A stretch of 14,040 bases of DNA, taken from assembly GCA_030667105.1 (NCBI GenBank), contig DAOUWN010000016.1:1-14040 (forward strand), in the 5' to 3' direction. Positions 7,241 through 14,040 of this stretch are shown here, one piece after another (position 1 is the stretch's first letter; every line of letters begins with the position of its first letter). Origin of the DNA: Deltaproteobacteria bacterium (GTDB taxonomy: Bacteria; Desulfobacterota; Desulfobacteria; C00003060). Below the pieces are notes generated by a model. It searched no databases. It was not told the DNA's origin and saw only the letters and a list, made by a program, of their open reading frames with translations. The position numbers were made by a program, and so were the translations under genes.

Positions 7241-8682
7241 CGGGTCCCAGCCTGGAGGACTTCTGCCCCGGAAGCATGGTTCGCAGCATCATCTTTGAAA
7301 TTTTCGGCGCTGATGTGTTCCTCCTTCATCAGGCGGTGCAGATATTGACGCTGCAGGCCTGCCTGCTCGGCCGCTCTGGAAATATTGCCCTTGTTTTGCC
7401 GGAGTATTACATGGATGTATTGTTGATGAAAGGCCCTGATTACGGCTTCTTTGGCCTCTTTGAAAGGAAGGCTGTAAGTGGCCCCGTTGAAGCAGGACAG
7501 CGGGCTCGCATGAGAGCTTTCAGGCATGAGATCTTCAAGCATAATTTGCTCAGACCGGCACAGAATCACTCCCCTTTCAATCACGTTTTCCAACTGCCTG
7601 ACGTTCCCTGGCCACTGCCGGGCCATGAGCATTGACATGGTCTCCGGGTCAATGTCACGTATCTCTTTGCGGTTCAATTTGCCATATTTTTCCAGAAAGT
7701 GACGCACCAGCAGCGGGATGTCCTCTCGCCGTTCCCGCAGTGGAGGCAAGCGAAATCCGATCACGTTAAGGCGATAAAAAAGGTCTTCTCGGAATTTCTT
7801 CTCGGCTGTGCGTTGCTCGAGATCGTAGTGGGTGGCGGCTACAAATCGAATGTCAGCGTGCTTGGTATTCAGGCCGCCCACGGCCTTATATTCCCCTTCT
7901 TGAAGAAGGCGCAACAGCTTGGCCTGCATGACCATGCTCAGCTCTCCGATCTCATCCAGAAACAGGGTGCCCTGGTTTGCCTCATCTACCAACCCCCTCT
8001 TATCCTTCCAGGCGCCGGTGAAGGCCCCCTTTACGTGGCCGAAAAGTTCGCTTTCAATGATCTGCTCCGGGATAACCGTGCAGTCGATGGTTACAAAAGG
8101 CTTGTCACTGCGATCGCTGTAAGCATGAATCGACTTGGCCACAAGTTCTTTGCCCGTGCCGCTCTCCCCCTGGATCAAGATGGTTGCCATTGATTTGGCC
8201 ACTTGTTTGACACTATCTAAAGTCGATGTCATGGCAGGGCTGGAAGCGACAATAGTCGGAGGCTTTTTCTGTTGTTCAAGGGACTCGCGCAAGGCAACAT
8301 TCTCACGGGTCAGGGCCTGCCAGTCCAAGGCCCTGCGAAGAGTGAGCAGGATGCGTTCTTTTCGGAATGGCTTGGAGATGTAGTCAAACGCCCCCTTTCG
8401 GATCGCTTCCACCGCGGTTTCAATGGTGGCATAGGCGGTCATGATAATCACTACCGCGCGAGGTTGAATCCTTCGGACCTCGCCAAGCAGGCCAATCCCG
8501 TCCATCCCCGGCATTTTCAGATCGGTGATAACCACATCAAAAGCTTCTTTTTCCATGATTTCAACAGCCTTTAAGGGGTCATGCTCGATTGCCACCTTGT
8601 GGAGGGTCTTTTCCGTAATGATCCTTCTCAGAAGGGAGAGCATATCCTTCTCGTCATCCACAACCAGGATTCTGCCACTCAT
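7234..8682 (-). CDS. NtrC-family sigma-54-dependent response regulator
   Basis: This 482-residue transcription activator is complete. Receiver about 1-120: D9/D10, phospho-acceptor D54, T82, K104. AAA+ sigma-54 interaction domain about 143-370: Walker A GESGTGKE (172-179), the sigma-54-contacting GAFTGA loop (219-224), Walker B GTLFLDEIGE (238-247), FREDLFYRLNV and WPGNVRQLENV. A Fis-type helix-turn-helix lies near 431-457 (KGNISRAAEQAGLQRQYLHRLM). The intact GAFTGA means it should activate RNA polymerase-sigma-54. Its ATG overlaps the kinase stop as ATGA, so the two are translationally coupled and the kinase is its probable partner. The nearest candidate target is the sigma-54 promoter about 190 bases beyond its stop, ahead of the CBS-TauE operon. 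The signal sensed is unknown. Confidence 0.97.
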   Translation of the reverse strand: MSGRILVVDDEKDMLSLLRRIITEKTLHKVAIEHDPLKAVEIMEKEAFDVVITDLKMPGMDGIGLLGEVRRIQPRAVVIIMTAYATIETAVEAIRKGAFDYISKPFRKERILLTLRRALDWQALTRENVALRESLEQQKKPPTIVASSPAMTSTLDSVKQVAKSMATILIQGESGTGKELVAKSIHAYSDRSDKPFVTIDCTVIPEQIIESELFGHVKGAFTGAWKDKRGLVDEANQGTLFLDEIGELSMVMQAKLLRLLQEGEYKAVGGLNTKHADIRFVAATHYDLEQRTAEKKFREDLFYRLNVIGFRLPPLRERREDIPLLVRHFLEKYGKLNRKEIRDIDPETMSMLMARQWPGNVRQLENVIERGVILCRSEQIMLEDLMPESSHASPLSCFNGATYSLPFKEAKEAVIRAFHQQYIHVILRQNKGNISRAAEQAGLQRQYLHRLMKEEHISAENFKDDAANHASGAEVLQAGTRL

Positions 8683-10031
8683 GACTCGTCCCCCTCTTTG
8701 GCCTTGAGCGTGACAGTAAAAACAGTTCCCTGTGGGCCTTGGGGACCGTCTTGGGAGCTGCTTTCACATACAATCGTACCTCCGTATTTCGTTACAATTC
8801 CATGGCTGACGAAAAGACCCAGTCCGGTCCCCTCCCCTTCACTCTTGGTCGTGAAGAAAGGGTCGAAAATGTTTTCCATGTGTTCTTCCTTGATGCCATG
8901 TCCATTGTCTCGAACTGTGATAAGCACTTTGTCCTGACCGGGACTTAAAGCCGTCTTAATCTCCAGGATTCCGCCCCCCTTCATGGCTGCTGCAGCATTG
9001 TTGACAAGGTTCAAAAAAACCTGTTGCATCTGTCTGGAGTCTCCACCGACCCTCGGAAGCTGGGGAGCTAGATCGAATCGGAGATCGATGTTTTTCATTT
9101 CCAACGAATGTCTGACCACGTTGATTATGTTGTTGATGGCCTCATTGATGTCACAATACTCTGAAACGCCTTCTTCCTGACGGGCAAAGCTCAACAAGTT
9201 CTCCACCACCTCTTTGCAATGAAGGCTGTGACGCTCAATGATTTTCAGGTCCTCATAATCCTGGCTCCCCTTGGCAAGCTTTTCCAAAAGGAGATCTGTA
9301 AAGCCCAGCATCACGCCAAGAGGATTGTTCAGTTCGTGAGCCACTCCGGCAGCCATGGTCCCCATCGAAGCGAGCTTTTCGGTATTGACGAGCTGTTTCT
9401 CCAGTTTCTTGTTTTCCGTAATATCTCTGGCAATGCATAAAACGGACACGACCTTGCCCTGTTCATCTTTGACCGGCATGAAGTTGGCGCTGAGCCAGGC
9501 CTGATGTTCACCCGTTGTCACCATGAACTCGTCCCGCACGCTTTTTCTAAATTCGAAGACCACTCGCACAAGCCTGAGCTGTTGAGCTGCAACCTCTTCT
9601 GAAAAAAGGACAGACAGCGGCTCTCCAATGAACTGAGAGGGCGTGCCACCAAAAAAATTGGCGGTAAAGCTGTTCAAAGACTGAAAATGCCCCGTTGCAT
9701 CGACCGTGAAGATAAAGTCCTCGGTGCTTTCGACCAGGCTGCGGTATTTTTCTTCAGACTTTTTCAGTTCCTCAGTTTGCCGGGCTACCTGCTGCTGGAG
9801 ATTGCCCAGACGCATTTCTTCGTATAGGAGAATACCGCCTATGCCAATAACGACACAAGCTATCGCTGTGCACCAAAACCAGAATAGATGGCTGGTCCCG
9901 TCTTCCCCCAAACGGAAGCTCAGGGGAAGCCCAACAGCCAGACATAGAACACTGACTAAGGAGATACACAGGAGCAAGGATGAGACCTTTGAAAAACGCC
10001 CCCTTTTGCTCAATTTCTGCGTCACTCTCAA
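8679..10031 (-). CDS. PAS sensor histidine kinase, partner of the NtrC-type regulator
   Basis: This 450-residue kinase has two TM helices (about 17-37 and 49-70) joined by a very short loop, so it has no real extracytoplasmic sensor. A coiled coil, a PAS domain (about 92-207) and the catalytic core follow: phospho-acceptor H232 in VAHELNNP, N box (NLVNN, 341-345), G1 (DNGHGI, 375-380), F box (FDPFFTTK) and G2 (GEGTGLGL, 399-406). The frame is closed upstream by a stop at 10035-10037, so initiation must be at TTG 10031 (GAGGA 7 bases upstream), GTG 10025, or TTG 9977 (AAAGG 8 bases upstream). All these sites use sequence supplied by a palindromic repeat covering 9981-10124. The core resembles that of the kinase at 1568-3790 (EKLASMGTMAAGVAHELNNP against [20 protein letters not shown]). 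Confidence 0.95.
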   Translation of the reverse strand: MRVTQKLSKRGRFSKVSSLLLCISLVSVLCLAVGLPLSFRLGEDGTSHLFWFWCTAIACVVIGIGGILLYEEMRLGNLQQQVARQTEELKKSEEKYRSLVESTEDFIFTVDATGHFQSLNSFTANFFGGTPSQFIGEPLSVLFSEEVAAQQLRLVRVVFEFRKSVRDEFMVTTGEHQAWLSANFMPVKDEQGKVVSVLCIARDITENKKLEKQLVNTEKLASMGTMAAGVAHELNNPLGVMLGFTDLLLEKLAKGSQDYEDLKIIERHSLHCKEVVENLLSFARQEEGVSEYCDINEAINNIINVVRHSLEMKNIDLRFDLAPQLPRVGGDSRQMQQVFLNLVNNAAAAMKGGGILEIKTALSPGQDKVLITVRDNGHGIKEEHMENIFDPFFTTKSEGEGTGLGLFVSHGIVTKYGGTIVCESSSQDGPQGPQGTVFTVTLKAKEGDES

Positions 10032-10124
10032 ATTTCAATCCTCAAAATACTCAATGTATTCCTGCGGTTAAAATTCTCGCGTTCCTTGACCTTGAACAAA
10101 ATTGAACATTTTTCAAAGGTCTCA
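9981..10124. repeat. 144-bp palindromic MITE-like element overlapping a kinase start
   Basis: The termini are perfect 16-bp inverted repeats: TGAGACCTTTGAAAAA at 9981-9996 and TTTTTCAAAGGTCTCA at 10109-10124. The interior is an imperfect palindrome centred on AATAC-TCAAT-GTATT (10046-10060), with further arm matches such as AATTT/AAATT. It carries no transposase. The element spans the SD, the start codon and the first 17 codons of the minus-strand kinase gene, and lies 54 bases after the upstream gene's stop. No second copy is visible in the window. It resembles small non-autonomous inverted-repeat elements. Confidence 0.8.
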
Positions 10125-10178
10125 AGGATCTATGGGTGTGCGGGGTCATTTCTTGAGGTTGCCGAATCCTGCTTTCTC

Positions 10179-11165
10179 TCACCCGGTGGCAAGCCTTGAG
10201 CTTGCCCTGCCAAACCAATCCCTTAGGGATTCATAATCATGCGCCGCCGGGGAATTTTCCTCCACAAAGTTCCTGTCAAAAGAATAACCACGCTTTTTCA
10301 GCAGGAGCATTCCGATCCTTAAGGCCACTGAATTATTATGATACCTGAAACCCGCAGGATTTATCAGAGAGTGTGTCAGTTGTGCCGCCCTGTCAGTATC
10401 GGTTAGATGGTTGTCCGTGCCGTCTTCATTCTTGTCACACGCATTGCCGAATGCATCCAGGACCGCCCGGGCGTTGAATCCAAGGTTTTCTTTGGAAGGG
10501 ATTTTCTCCGGAAGATCACCGCACAAAGCAAGATATATCTCTGCTGCTTCATTAACGGACACTGAACAGGCTCCGTTGTCACAGCCACCAGCTTTGCCAA
10601 CCGCCCCATCGGGGGTCTTAATAAACTTGTGGAGACTGACTCTCTCTGGCAACGTCAAGGCGCACTTGAGACACTGCGATGGCTGGATACTCGTCAGCTC
10701 GATGGCGTCTTTATAGGAAGTCGAAATAAAGGGAATGGTTCTTGTGGTATAATCGAGTACCTGTCTGAAAGTTTTGTCCCCCCAATCTTCGACGACTTCT
10801 TTCATAGTATTCAAACATTGATTAGATAGCCTTTCATCTTTCCTTACACAGGATCTAATAATTATACACGGGTTTGAATACGGTGGTTCTGTCTCGCTAC
10901 GGGATATCTCCAAGCGCATGGCATTGCTTTCAAGTTGCTCGTTTATCACGGATCTAATCGCCGGAGCATGGGGACCATGACTAAAATTAAGAAATGGAGT
11001 CTTGGTTAGAAGCAGGCCGTAATTTGAATAATGGTATAGATGGGCAACGTAAATCAACTTATTCAGCTTCACTTCCTGGAGATGGGATACTGCACAGCCA
11101 AAATAGACGATAAGATTCTTTAGGACGTCTTTTTCTTCTTGATCCATAGCATAATGAATTTCCAT
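10179..11165 (-). CDS. Panacea/SocA-type antitoxin domain fused to a degenerate Doc-like segment
   Basis: This protein has 328 residues. The N-terminal part (about 10-150) matches the Panacea (DUF4065, SocA/GepA) pattern: KLNKLIYVAHLYHYSNYGLLLT, then FSHGPHAPAIRSVINEQL. Panacea domains usually neutralise a partner toxin. The C-terminal part (about 200-305) reads like a Doc/Fic fold: GFRYHNNSVAL then LLLKKRGYSFD aligns with the Doc HxFx(D/N)xNKRTAL...LLFLRRNG segment. The catalytic His position holds Ala271, and the Lys/Arg after the conserved Asn are replaced, so AMP-transfer or phosphotransfer activity is unlikely. Two Cys pairs (C165/C168 and C195/C200) lie between the parts. The SD is weak (GGTGA, 4 bases from ATG). 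The 5' half looks more AT-rich than neighbouring genes, hinting at transfer. The Panacea call is good, the Doc call tentative. Confidence 0.8.
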   Translation of the reverse strand: MEIHYAMDQEEKDVLKNLIVYFGCAVSHLQEVKLNKLIYVAHLYHYSNYGLLLTKTPFLNFSHGPHAPAIRSVINEQLESNAMRLEISRSETEPPYSNPCIIIRSCVRKDERLSNQCLNTMKEVVEDWGDKTFRQVLDYTTRTIPFISTSYKDAIELTSIQPSQCLKCALTLPERVSLHKFIKTPDGAVGKAGGCDNGACSVSVNEAAEIYLALCGDLPEKIPSKENLGFNARAVLDAFGNACDKNEDGTDNHLTDTDRAAQLTHSLINPAGFRYHNNSVALRIGMLLLKKRGYSFDRNFVEENSPAAHDYESLRDWFGRASSRLATG

Positions 11166-11237
11166 AACATCACCATACTACTATCATATTTTTCTGATTA
11201 GTCTCACTCGGACTCACCCTGAACGCCGTTAATCCTT

Positions 11238-11265
11238 CTTACAATAACAGTCAGTCAATTGTCAA
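11238..11265 (-). promoter_or_regulatory. Putative sigma-70 promoter of the Panacea-type gene
   Basis: On the minus strand a perfect -35 TTGACA (11260-11265) is followed after 16 bases by TGTAAG (11238-11243, 4 of 6). The predicted start, near 11231, is about 65 bases before the ATG at 11165. Confidence 0.4.
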
Positions 11266-11476
11266 ACTGCCCCTCGATCCAAAACGTCTACGCACATATC
11301 AGGGTTGGCCTCTGCTGTGGAAACTGTAATAAATTGAGGCCCCATAAGGCAAGCGTGCAACTACGTTCTGACAGAAGCGCTCTGCTCAAGATCATGGAAG
11401 GTGTCCCCCACAGGGACAAAAGGTATCCTATATGATTGATGAATGGCGGGAAAACTCTCTAAAGATGACTCCAAAA

Positions 11477-11502
11477 GTCCTGACCGGAGACCCGGTCAGG
11501 AC
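11477..11502 (-). terminator. Rho-independent terminator of the receiver gene
   Basis: An 11-bp perfect stem (GTCCTGACCGG / CCGGTCAGGAC) with a 4-base loop is followed on the minus strand by TTTT. It starts 30 bases after the stop of the minus-strand receiver gene, which fits an intrinsic terminator with a short U-tract. Confidence 0.8.
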
Positions 11503-11532
11503 AATTCTCAAATTGTACAACGCTGCGAGGCC

Positions 11533-11964
11533 TTACTCTTTCAAGGCTTCTTTGACGGCCTTCAACAACTCAACGGGATCAATCGGTTTTTCAATATAGC
11601 CGTCCGGAACCGTGTATCTTGTCAATCCTGTAGTCTCGACGAATTTCTTCTCATCCCGCATCGGCTGTTTGTACATAAAGTTTCTGAAATCAACGCCCGT
11701 CACTTCGGAGACACCTGTTACTACAACTACGGGAATGTTGCTCATATCCGGGTCATTTCTCAACTCCTGAAACATGGTAATACCGCTTTTTTTCGGCATC
11801 ATCAGGTCGAGCAATACCAGATCCGGTTTCTCCTTGCGCAAGATTTCAAGCCCTTCAACCCCGTCTCTGGCACCGATGGTTGTATAACCGTTTTCCTCCA
11901 TAACCGCACTCACAAAGGTGATAACATCCGGCTCATCGTCCACGATCAATATTTTCTTGGACAT
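11533..11964 (-). CDS. Single-domain response regulator with a long insertion before the conserved Lys
   Basis: This 143-residue receiver shows D9/D10/E11, phospho-acceptor D53 in LLDLMMPKK, T83 in VVVVTG and K126 in YIEKPID. T83 and K126 are 43 residues apart, against about 22 in CheY and in the other receivers of this window. The extra segment of about 20 residues (DFRNFMYKQPMRDEKKFVE and following) falls in the beta4-alpha4-beta5 region, the usual output and dimerisation face. The start is ATG 11964, preceded by a strong AAGGAGG; a longer frame from 11994 would place that SD inside the gene. It has its own terminator and diverges from a PAS kinase gene. It probably works by protein contact. 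Confidence 0.92.
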   Translation of the reverse strand: MSKKILIVDDEPDVITFVSAVMEENGYTTIGARDGVEGLEILRKEKPDLVLLDLMMPKKSGITMFQELRNDPDMSNIPVVVVTGVSEVTGVDFRNFMYKQPMRDEKKFVETTGLTRYTVPDGYIEKPIDPVELLKAVKEALKE

Positions 11965-12025
11965 TTTTCTCCTCCTTTCAATGATAACCGCCAAAACCCC
12001 TATGACTTACTTAACCAGGGATCTG

Positions 12026-12034
12026 AATATAGCA
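12026..12034 (-). promoter_or_regulatory. Putative extended -10 promoter for the receiver gene
   Basis: On the minus strand TGC-TATATT forms an extended -10 about 62 bases before the receiver ATG. The -35 region is poor (TTTCAA, 17 bases upstream), as is common for extended -10 promoters. Assigned by pattern only. Confidence 0.35.
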
Positions 12035-12110
12035 CAAAATGCCCCGGTTTGAAAGAGCTAATTGGAAGAAAAAAGAATACTTTGAATGCATTAGTTTCTT
12101 ATGATATGTA

Positions 12111-12195
12111 GTCAACTTATATGAGCTTGAGGACCGGTCAGAAAAAGCGGTTACATCTGTAGAGGGAATCGTTGACAACAGTAAGAACGGTCAAC
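12111..12195. promoter_or_regulatory. GTCAAC/GTTGAC half-sites with a possible plus-strand promoter
   Basis: A perfect dyad GTTGAC-N13-GTCAAC (12171-12176 and 12190-12195) lies 57-81 bases before the kinase ATG, with a third half-site GTCAAC at 12111-12116. A -35 TTGACA (12172-12177) overlaps the dyad, with a weak -10 CATTAA 17 bases on (12195-12200). This could be an operator-promoter overlap for the kinase-hybrid operon; there is no independent support. Confidence 0.28.
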
Positions 12196-12251
12196 ATTAA
12201 ACCTTCCACGGCGAATTGTATATCACCCTATCATTGATCCTGTCAAGGTCT

Positions 12252-13370
12252 ATGACATCTGAAGATAAATATCGCCTTCTCTTTGATTACGATCCGAATC
12301 CGATTTTTATGGTCGATGTGGAATCGGCCAAGATCCTGGATGCGAACAAGTCCGCCAGCGTTACATATCAATATGACCACGAAGAACTACTGGAAATGTC
12401 CTTTCTCGAACTGTTCGATGCGGACAGCGCAGATCGACTCTGGGAACATCTTCACGGCTTTTCCAAGGAGGAATCGCTCTTCATCCCCAAGTTGTGGGCC
12501 AGGAGGAAGGACGGCGAGAATTTCTATATCAATTTCCATTCCCGGACCGGGACATTTCAAAAACTTGAGAATGAGGCATCCGATCTCTTTTACGTTATCC
12601 GAACTGTTGATATCACTGAACGTCTTGAACAGGAGGTTCAGCTAATCCAGGCCGGCAAAATGGCCACACTCGGTGAGATGGCAACCGGTATTGCTCACGA
12701 GCTCAATCAGCCCTTGAATGTAATCAGGGTCGGAGCTGACTTTTTTGCCAAGATGATAAAACGCGGGCAGAAGATCTCAGATGAACAGTTACTAAAAGTG
12801 AGCCGCAATATAGGCGAGCAGGTGGACAGGGCCACCAGCATCATCAACCACCTGCGGGAGTTTGGCCGAAAGAGCGACCTGGAAGTATATCCGGTGGACC
12901 TGAACGACCCTATCCGGGATATATTTACCATCATTGGCCAACAGCTCAGACTGCGAAATATCGAAGTGAGTTTAAGGTTGGATGAACCCCTCGGTAAGAT
13001 TCTTGCCGACAAGAACCGTCTGGAACAGATCTTCCTGAACCTGGTAACAAATGCCAGAGACGCCATGGAGGCAAAGGGGCCGGAGGCAATCAAGAAGCTC
13101 ACGATTACCACATACCAGGAAAGGAACAAAGTGGTTGCTCTGGTCGCTGACACAGGCGAGGGCATGTCCAAAGAAACTCGCGAGAAAATATTTGAACCCT
13201 TTTTCACTACAAAGGAGGTCGGAAAGGGAACCGGCCTGGGGCTCTCAATTACCTATGGCCTGGTCAAGGATTTCGGGGGCGATATCGAGGTAAAGCTCTC
13301 CTCGGATATTGGCACCATATTTAAGGTTTCCTTTCCGATCCATTCAGAAGAACGAGGTCTATCAGCTTGA
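12252..13370 (+). CDS. Soluble PAS sensor histidine kinase
   Basis: This 372-residue kinase has no membrane segment. A PAS domain (about 5-123, ending RTVDITERL) is followed by HisKA with phospho-acceptor H149 in [13 protein letters not shown], then HATPase with N box ([10 protein letters not shown], 263-272), G1 (DTGEGM, 300-305), F box (FEPFFTTK, 314-321) and G2 (GKGTGLGL, 324-331). ATG 12252 is taken as the start because the PAS domain begins at once; the frame extends upstream to TTG 12216 without adding a domain, and the SD for either is weak (AAGG, 3 bases from the ATG). The stop overlaps the next start as TTGA, so the hybrid gene is probably translationally coupled. The HELNQPLN box is typical of cytosolic PAS kinases. 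The cytoplasmic cue is unknown. Confidence 0.95.
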   Translation: MTSEDKYRLLFDYDPNPIFMVDVESAKILDANKSASVTYQYDHEELLEMSFLELFDADSADRLWEHLHGFSKEESLFIPKLWARRKDGENFYINFHSRTGTFQKLENEASDLFYVIRTVDITERLEQEVQLIQAGKMATLGEMATGIAHELNQPLNVIRVGADFFAKMIKRGQKISDEQLLKVSRNIGEQVDRATSIINHLREFGRKSDLEVYPVDLNDPIRDIFTIIGQQLRLRNIEVSLRLDEPLGKILADKNRLEQIFLNLVTNARDAMEAKGPEAIKKLTITTYQERNKVVALVADTGEGMSKETREKIFEPFFTTKEVGKGTGLGLSITYGLVKDFGGDIEVKLSSDIGTIFKVSFPIHSEERGLSA

Positions 13371-14040
13371 CAAAAATCCTAGTCATTGACGACGAACGGC
13401 CGATCCTGGAAGTGCTGGATATCTCGCTCACCAGCGAAGGATATGACGTAATCACTGCTGAAAACGGCGAAGAAGGCCTGGAACTCTTTGAGAAGCAGGG
13501 CCCCAAGCTTATTTTGACTGATATCAGGATGCACGGCATGGACGGCATAGAGGTACTCAAAAGGATCAAGGCCTCGGACAATGAAGCCGAAGTTATCGTT
13601 ATCACTGGCCACGGCGACATAGATTCAGCCATATCAGCGCTTCAGCACGGAGCTTCAGATTTCATTAACAAGCCGATACGAGATGAAGTCCTCCTGCTTT
13701 CCCTCGAAAGGGCCAAAAAAAAGATAGCCATAAACAAACAGTTAAAGGACTACACGGAAAACCTGGAGCAGAAGGCTGAAGAGTGTACTCTTGAACTGAG
13801 GCAGGCACAGGAGGAATTGATTAAGACTGAACGACTTGTCACAATCGGAGAAACCGTAGCCGGGTTGGCCCACTGCATCAAGAATATCCTGACAGGTCTG
13901 CGCGGCGGCATGTACATGGTGAACACAGGCATGGCCAAGGACAAACCCGGGATGCTTGAGGACGGATGGGCCATTGTCCGTCGTAATATCGAGAAAGTTT
14001 CAGACCTTGTCCTGGACCTCTTGACATACTCCAAAGAAAG
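13367..14040 (+). CDS. Receiver-histidine kinase hybrid, 3' truncated by the window
   Basis: The frame opens with TTG at 13367, overlapping the previous stop, with GAGG 9 bases upstream, and stays open for 224 codons to the window edge. Residues 1-120 form a receiver: D8/D9, phospho-acceptor D52 in LTDIRMHGMDG, T80 in VITGHGD, K102 in INKPI. A coiled coil (about 113-150) leads into a dimerisation/phospho-acceptor helix with H169 in GLAHCIKNILTGLRGG, an H-x-x-K-N type H box unlike the HELNNP boxes of the other three kinases. The ATPase domain should follow beyond the window. A receiver placed in front of a kinase suggests a relay or feedback step, with the adjacent PAS kinase as likely phosphodonor. 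Confidence 0.92.
   Translation, partial: MTKILVIDDERPILEVLDISLTSEGYDVITAENGEEGLELFEKQGPKLILTDIRMHGMDGIEVLKRIKASDNEAEVIVITGHGDIDSAISALQHGASDFINKPIRDEVLLLSLERAKKKIAINKQLKDYTENLEQKAEECTLELRQAQEELIKTERLVTIGETVAGLAHCIKNILTGLRGGMYMVNTGMAKDKPGMLEDGWAIVRRNIEKVSDLVLDLLTYSKE

Larger units (their letters stand above)
11166..11532. other. Gene-free interval of about 370 bases
   Basis: I see no gene. It contains a likely minus-strand promoter for the Panacea-type gene (11238-11265), a small hairpin TGTCCC-CCACA-GGGACA (11402-11418) and a strong minus-strand terminator (11477-11502) for the receiver gene to the right. The stretch 11270-11470 otherwise shows nothing I can name. Confidence 0.6.

Noticed and set aside
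9981..10124. Insertion sequence
   Set aside because: Terminal inverted repeats are clear, but 144 bp cannot encode a transposase; at most it is a non-autonomous element, and target-site duplications are not evident.
11432..11602. Short plus-strand frame starting ATGATTGATGAATGG
   Set aside because: It crosses the terminator hairpin, runs antisense into the receiver gene and has no good ribosome binding site.
11443..12111. Plus-strand open frame of 222 codons
   Set aside because: It runs antisense through the receiver at 11533-11964 and across its terminator, with no recognisable motif or SD.

Overview
The window looks like a chromosomal segment from a Deltaproteobacterium (Desulfobacterota), probably an anaerobic sulfur-cycle organism. 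That placement is inference. It rests on the density of PAS histidine kinases and single-domain receivers, an NtrC-type sigma-54 activator, a TauE/SafE anion transporter, a GHLATVAREL-type PEP-utilising domain without a barrel, and intergenic inverted-repeat elements of a kind common in such genomes. There are twelve protein genes: eleven complete or nearly so, one running off each end. No rRNA, tRNA, CRISPR array, transposase or phage structural gene was seen.

Layout. (1) Positions 3-4237, plus strand: a PEP-synthase-like phosphohistidine protein cut by the left edge, a membrane-bound Cache-PAS histidine kinase and a stand-alone receiver, closely spaced as an operon and closed by a hairpin. 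(2) Positions 6675-4302, minus strand: a small CBS-like protein, a TauE/SafE family transporter and a two-helix membrane protein; the last two overlap by 4 bases. (3) Positions 6676-7233: a repeat-rich gap with a good sigma-54 promoter match pointing at the CBS-TauE operon. (4) Positions 10031-7234, minus strand: a PAS histidine kinase overlapping a full NtrC-type regulator (receiver, AAA+ with GAFTGA, Fis-type HTH). A 144-bp palindromic element covers the kinase start codon. (5) Positions 11165-10179, minus strand: a Panacea/SocA-type antitoxin domain fused to a C-terminal segment resembling a decayed Doc/Fic fold. (6) Positions 11533-14040: a minus-strand receiver with an unusual insertion, diverging from a plus-strand PAS kinase that overlaps a receiver-kinase hybrid running off the right edge.

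How it may work together (inference). The NtrC-type regulator and its kinase sit just upstream of a sigma-54 promoter that would drive the CBS-TauE-membrane protein operon, giving a self-contained sense-and-export module. On the other side of the transporter is a second kinase whose receiver resembles the NtrC receiver but has no output domain, so it could act as a phosphate sink, a connector or a protein-protein regulator, perhaps for the PEP-utilising protein encoded with it. The right-hand group looks like a separate multi-component phosphorelay.
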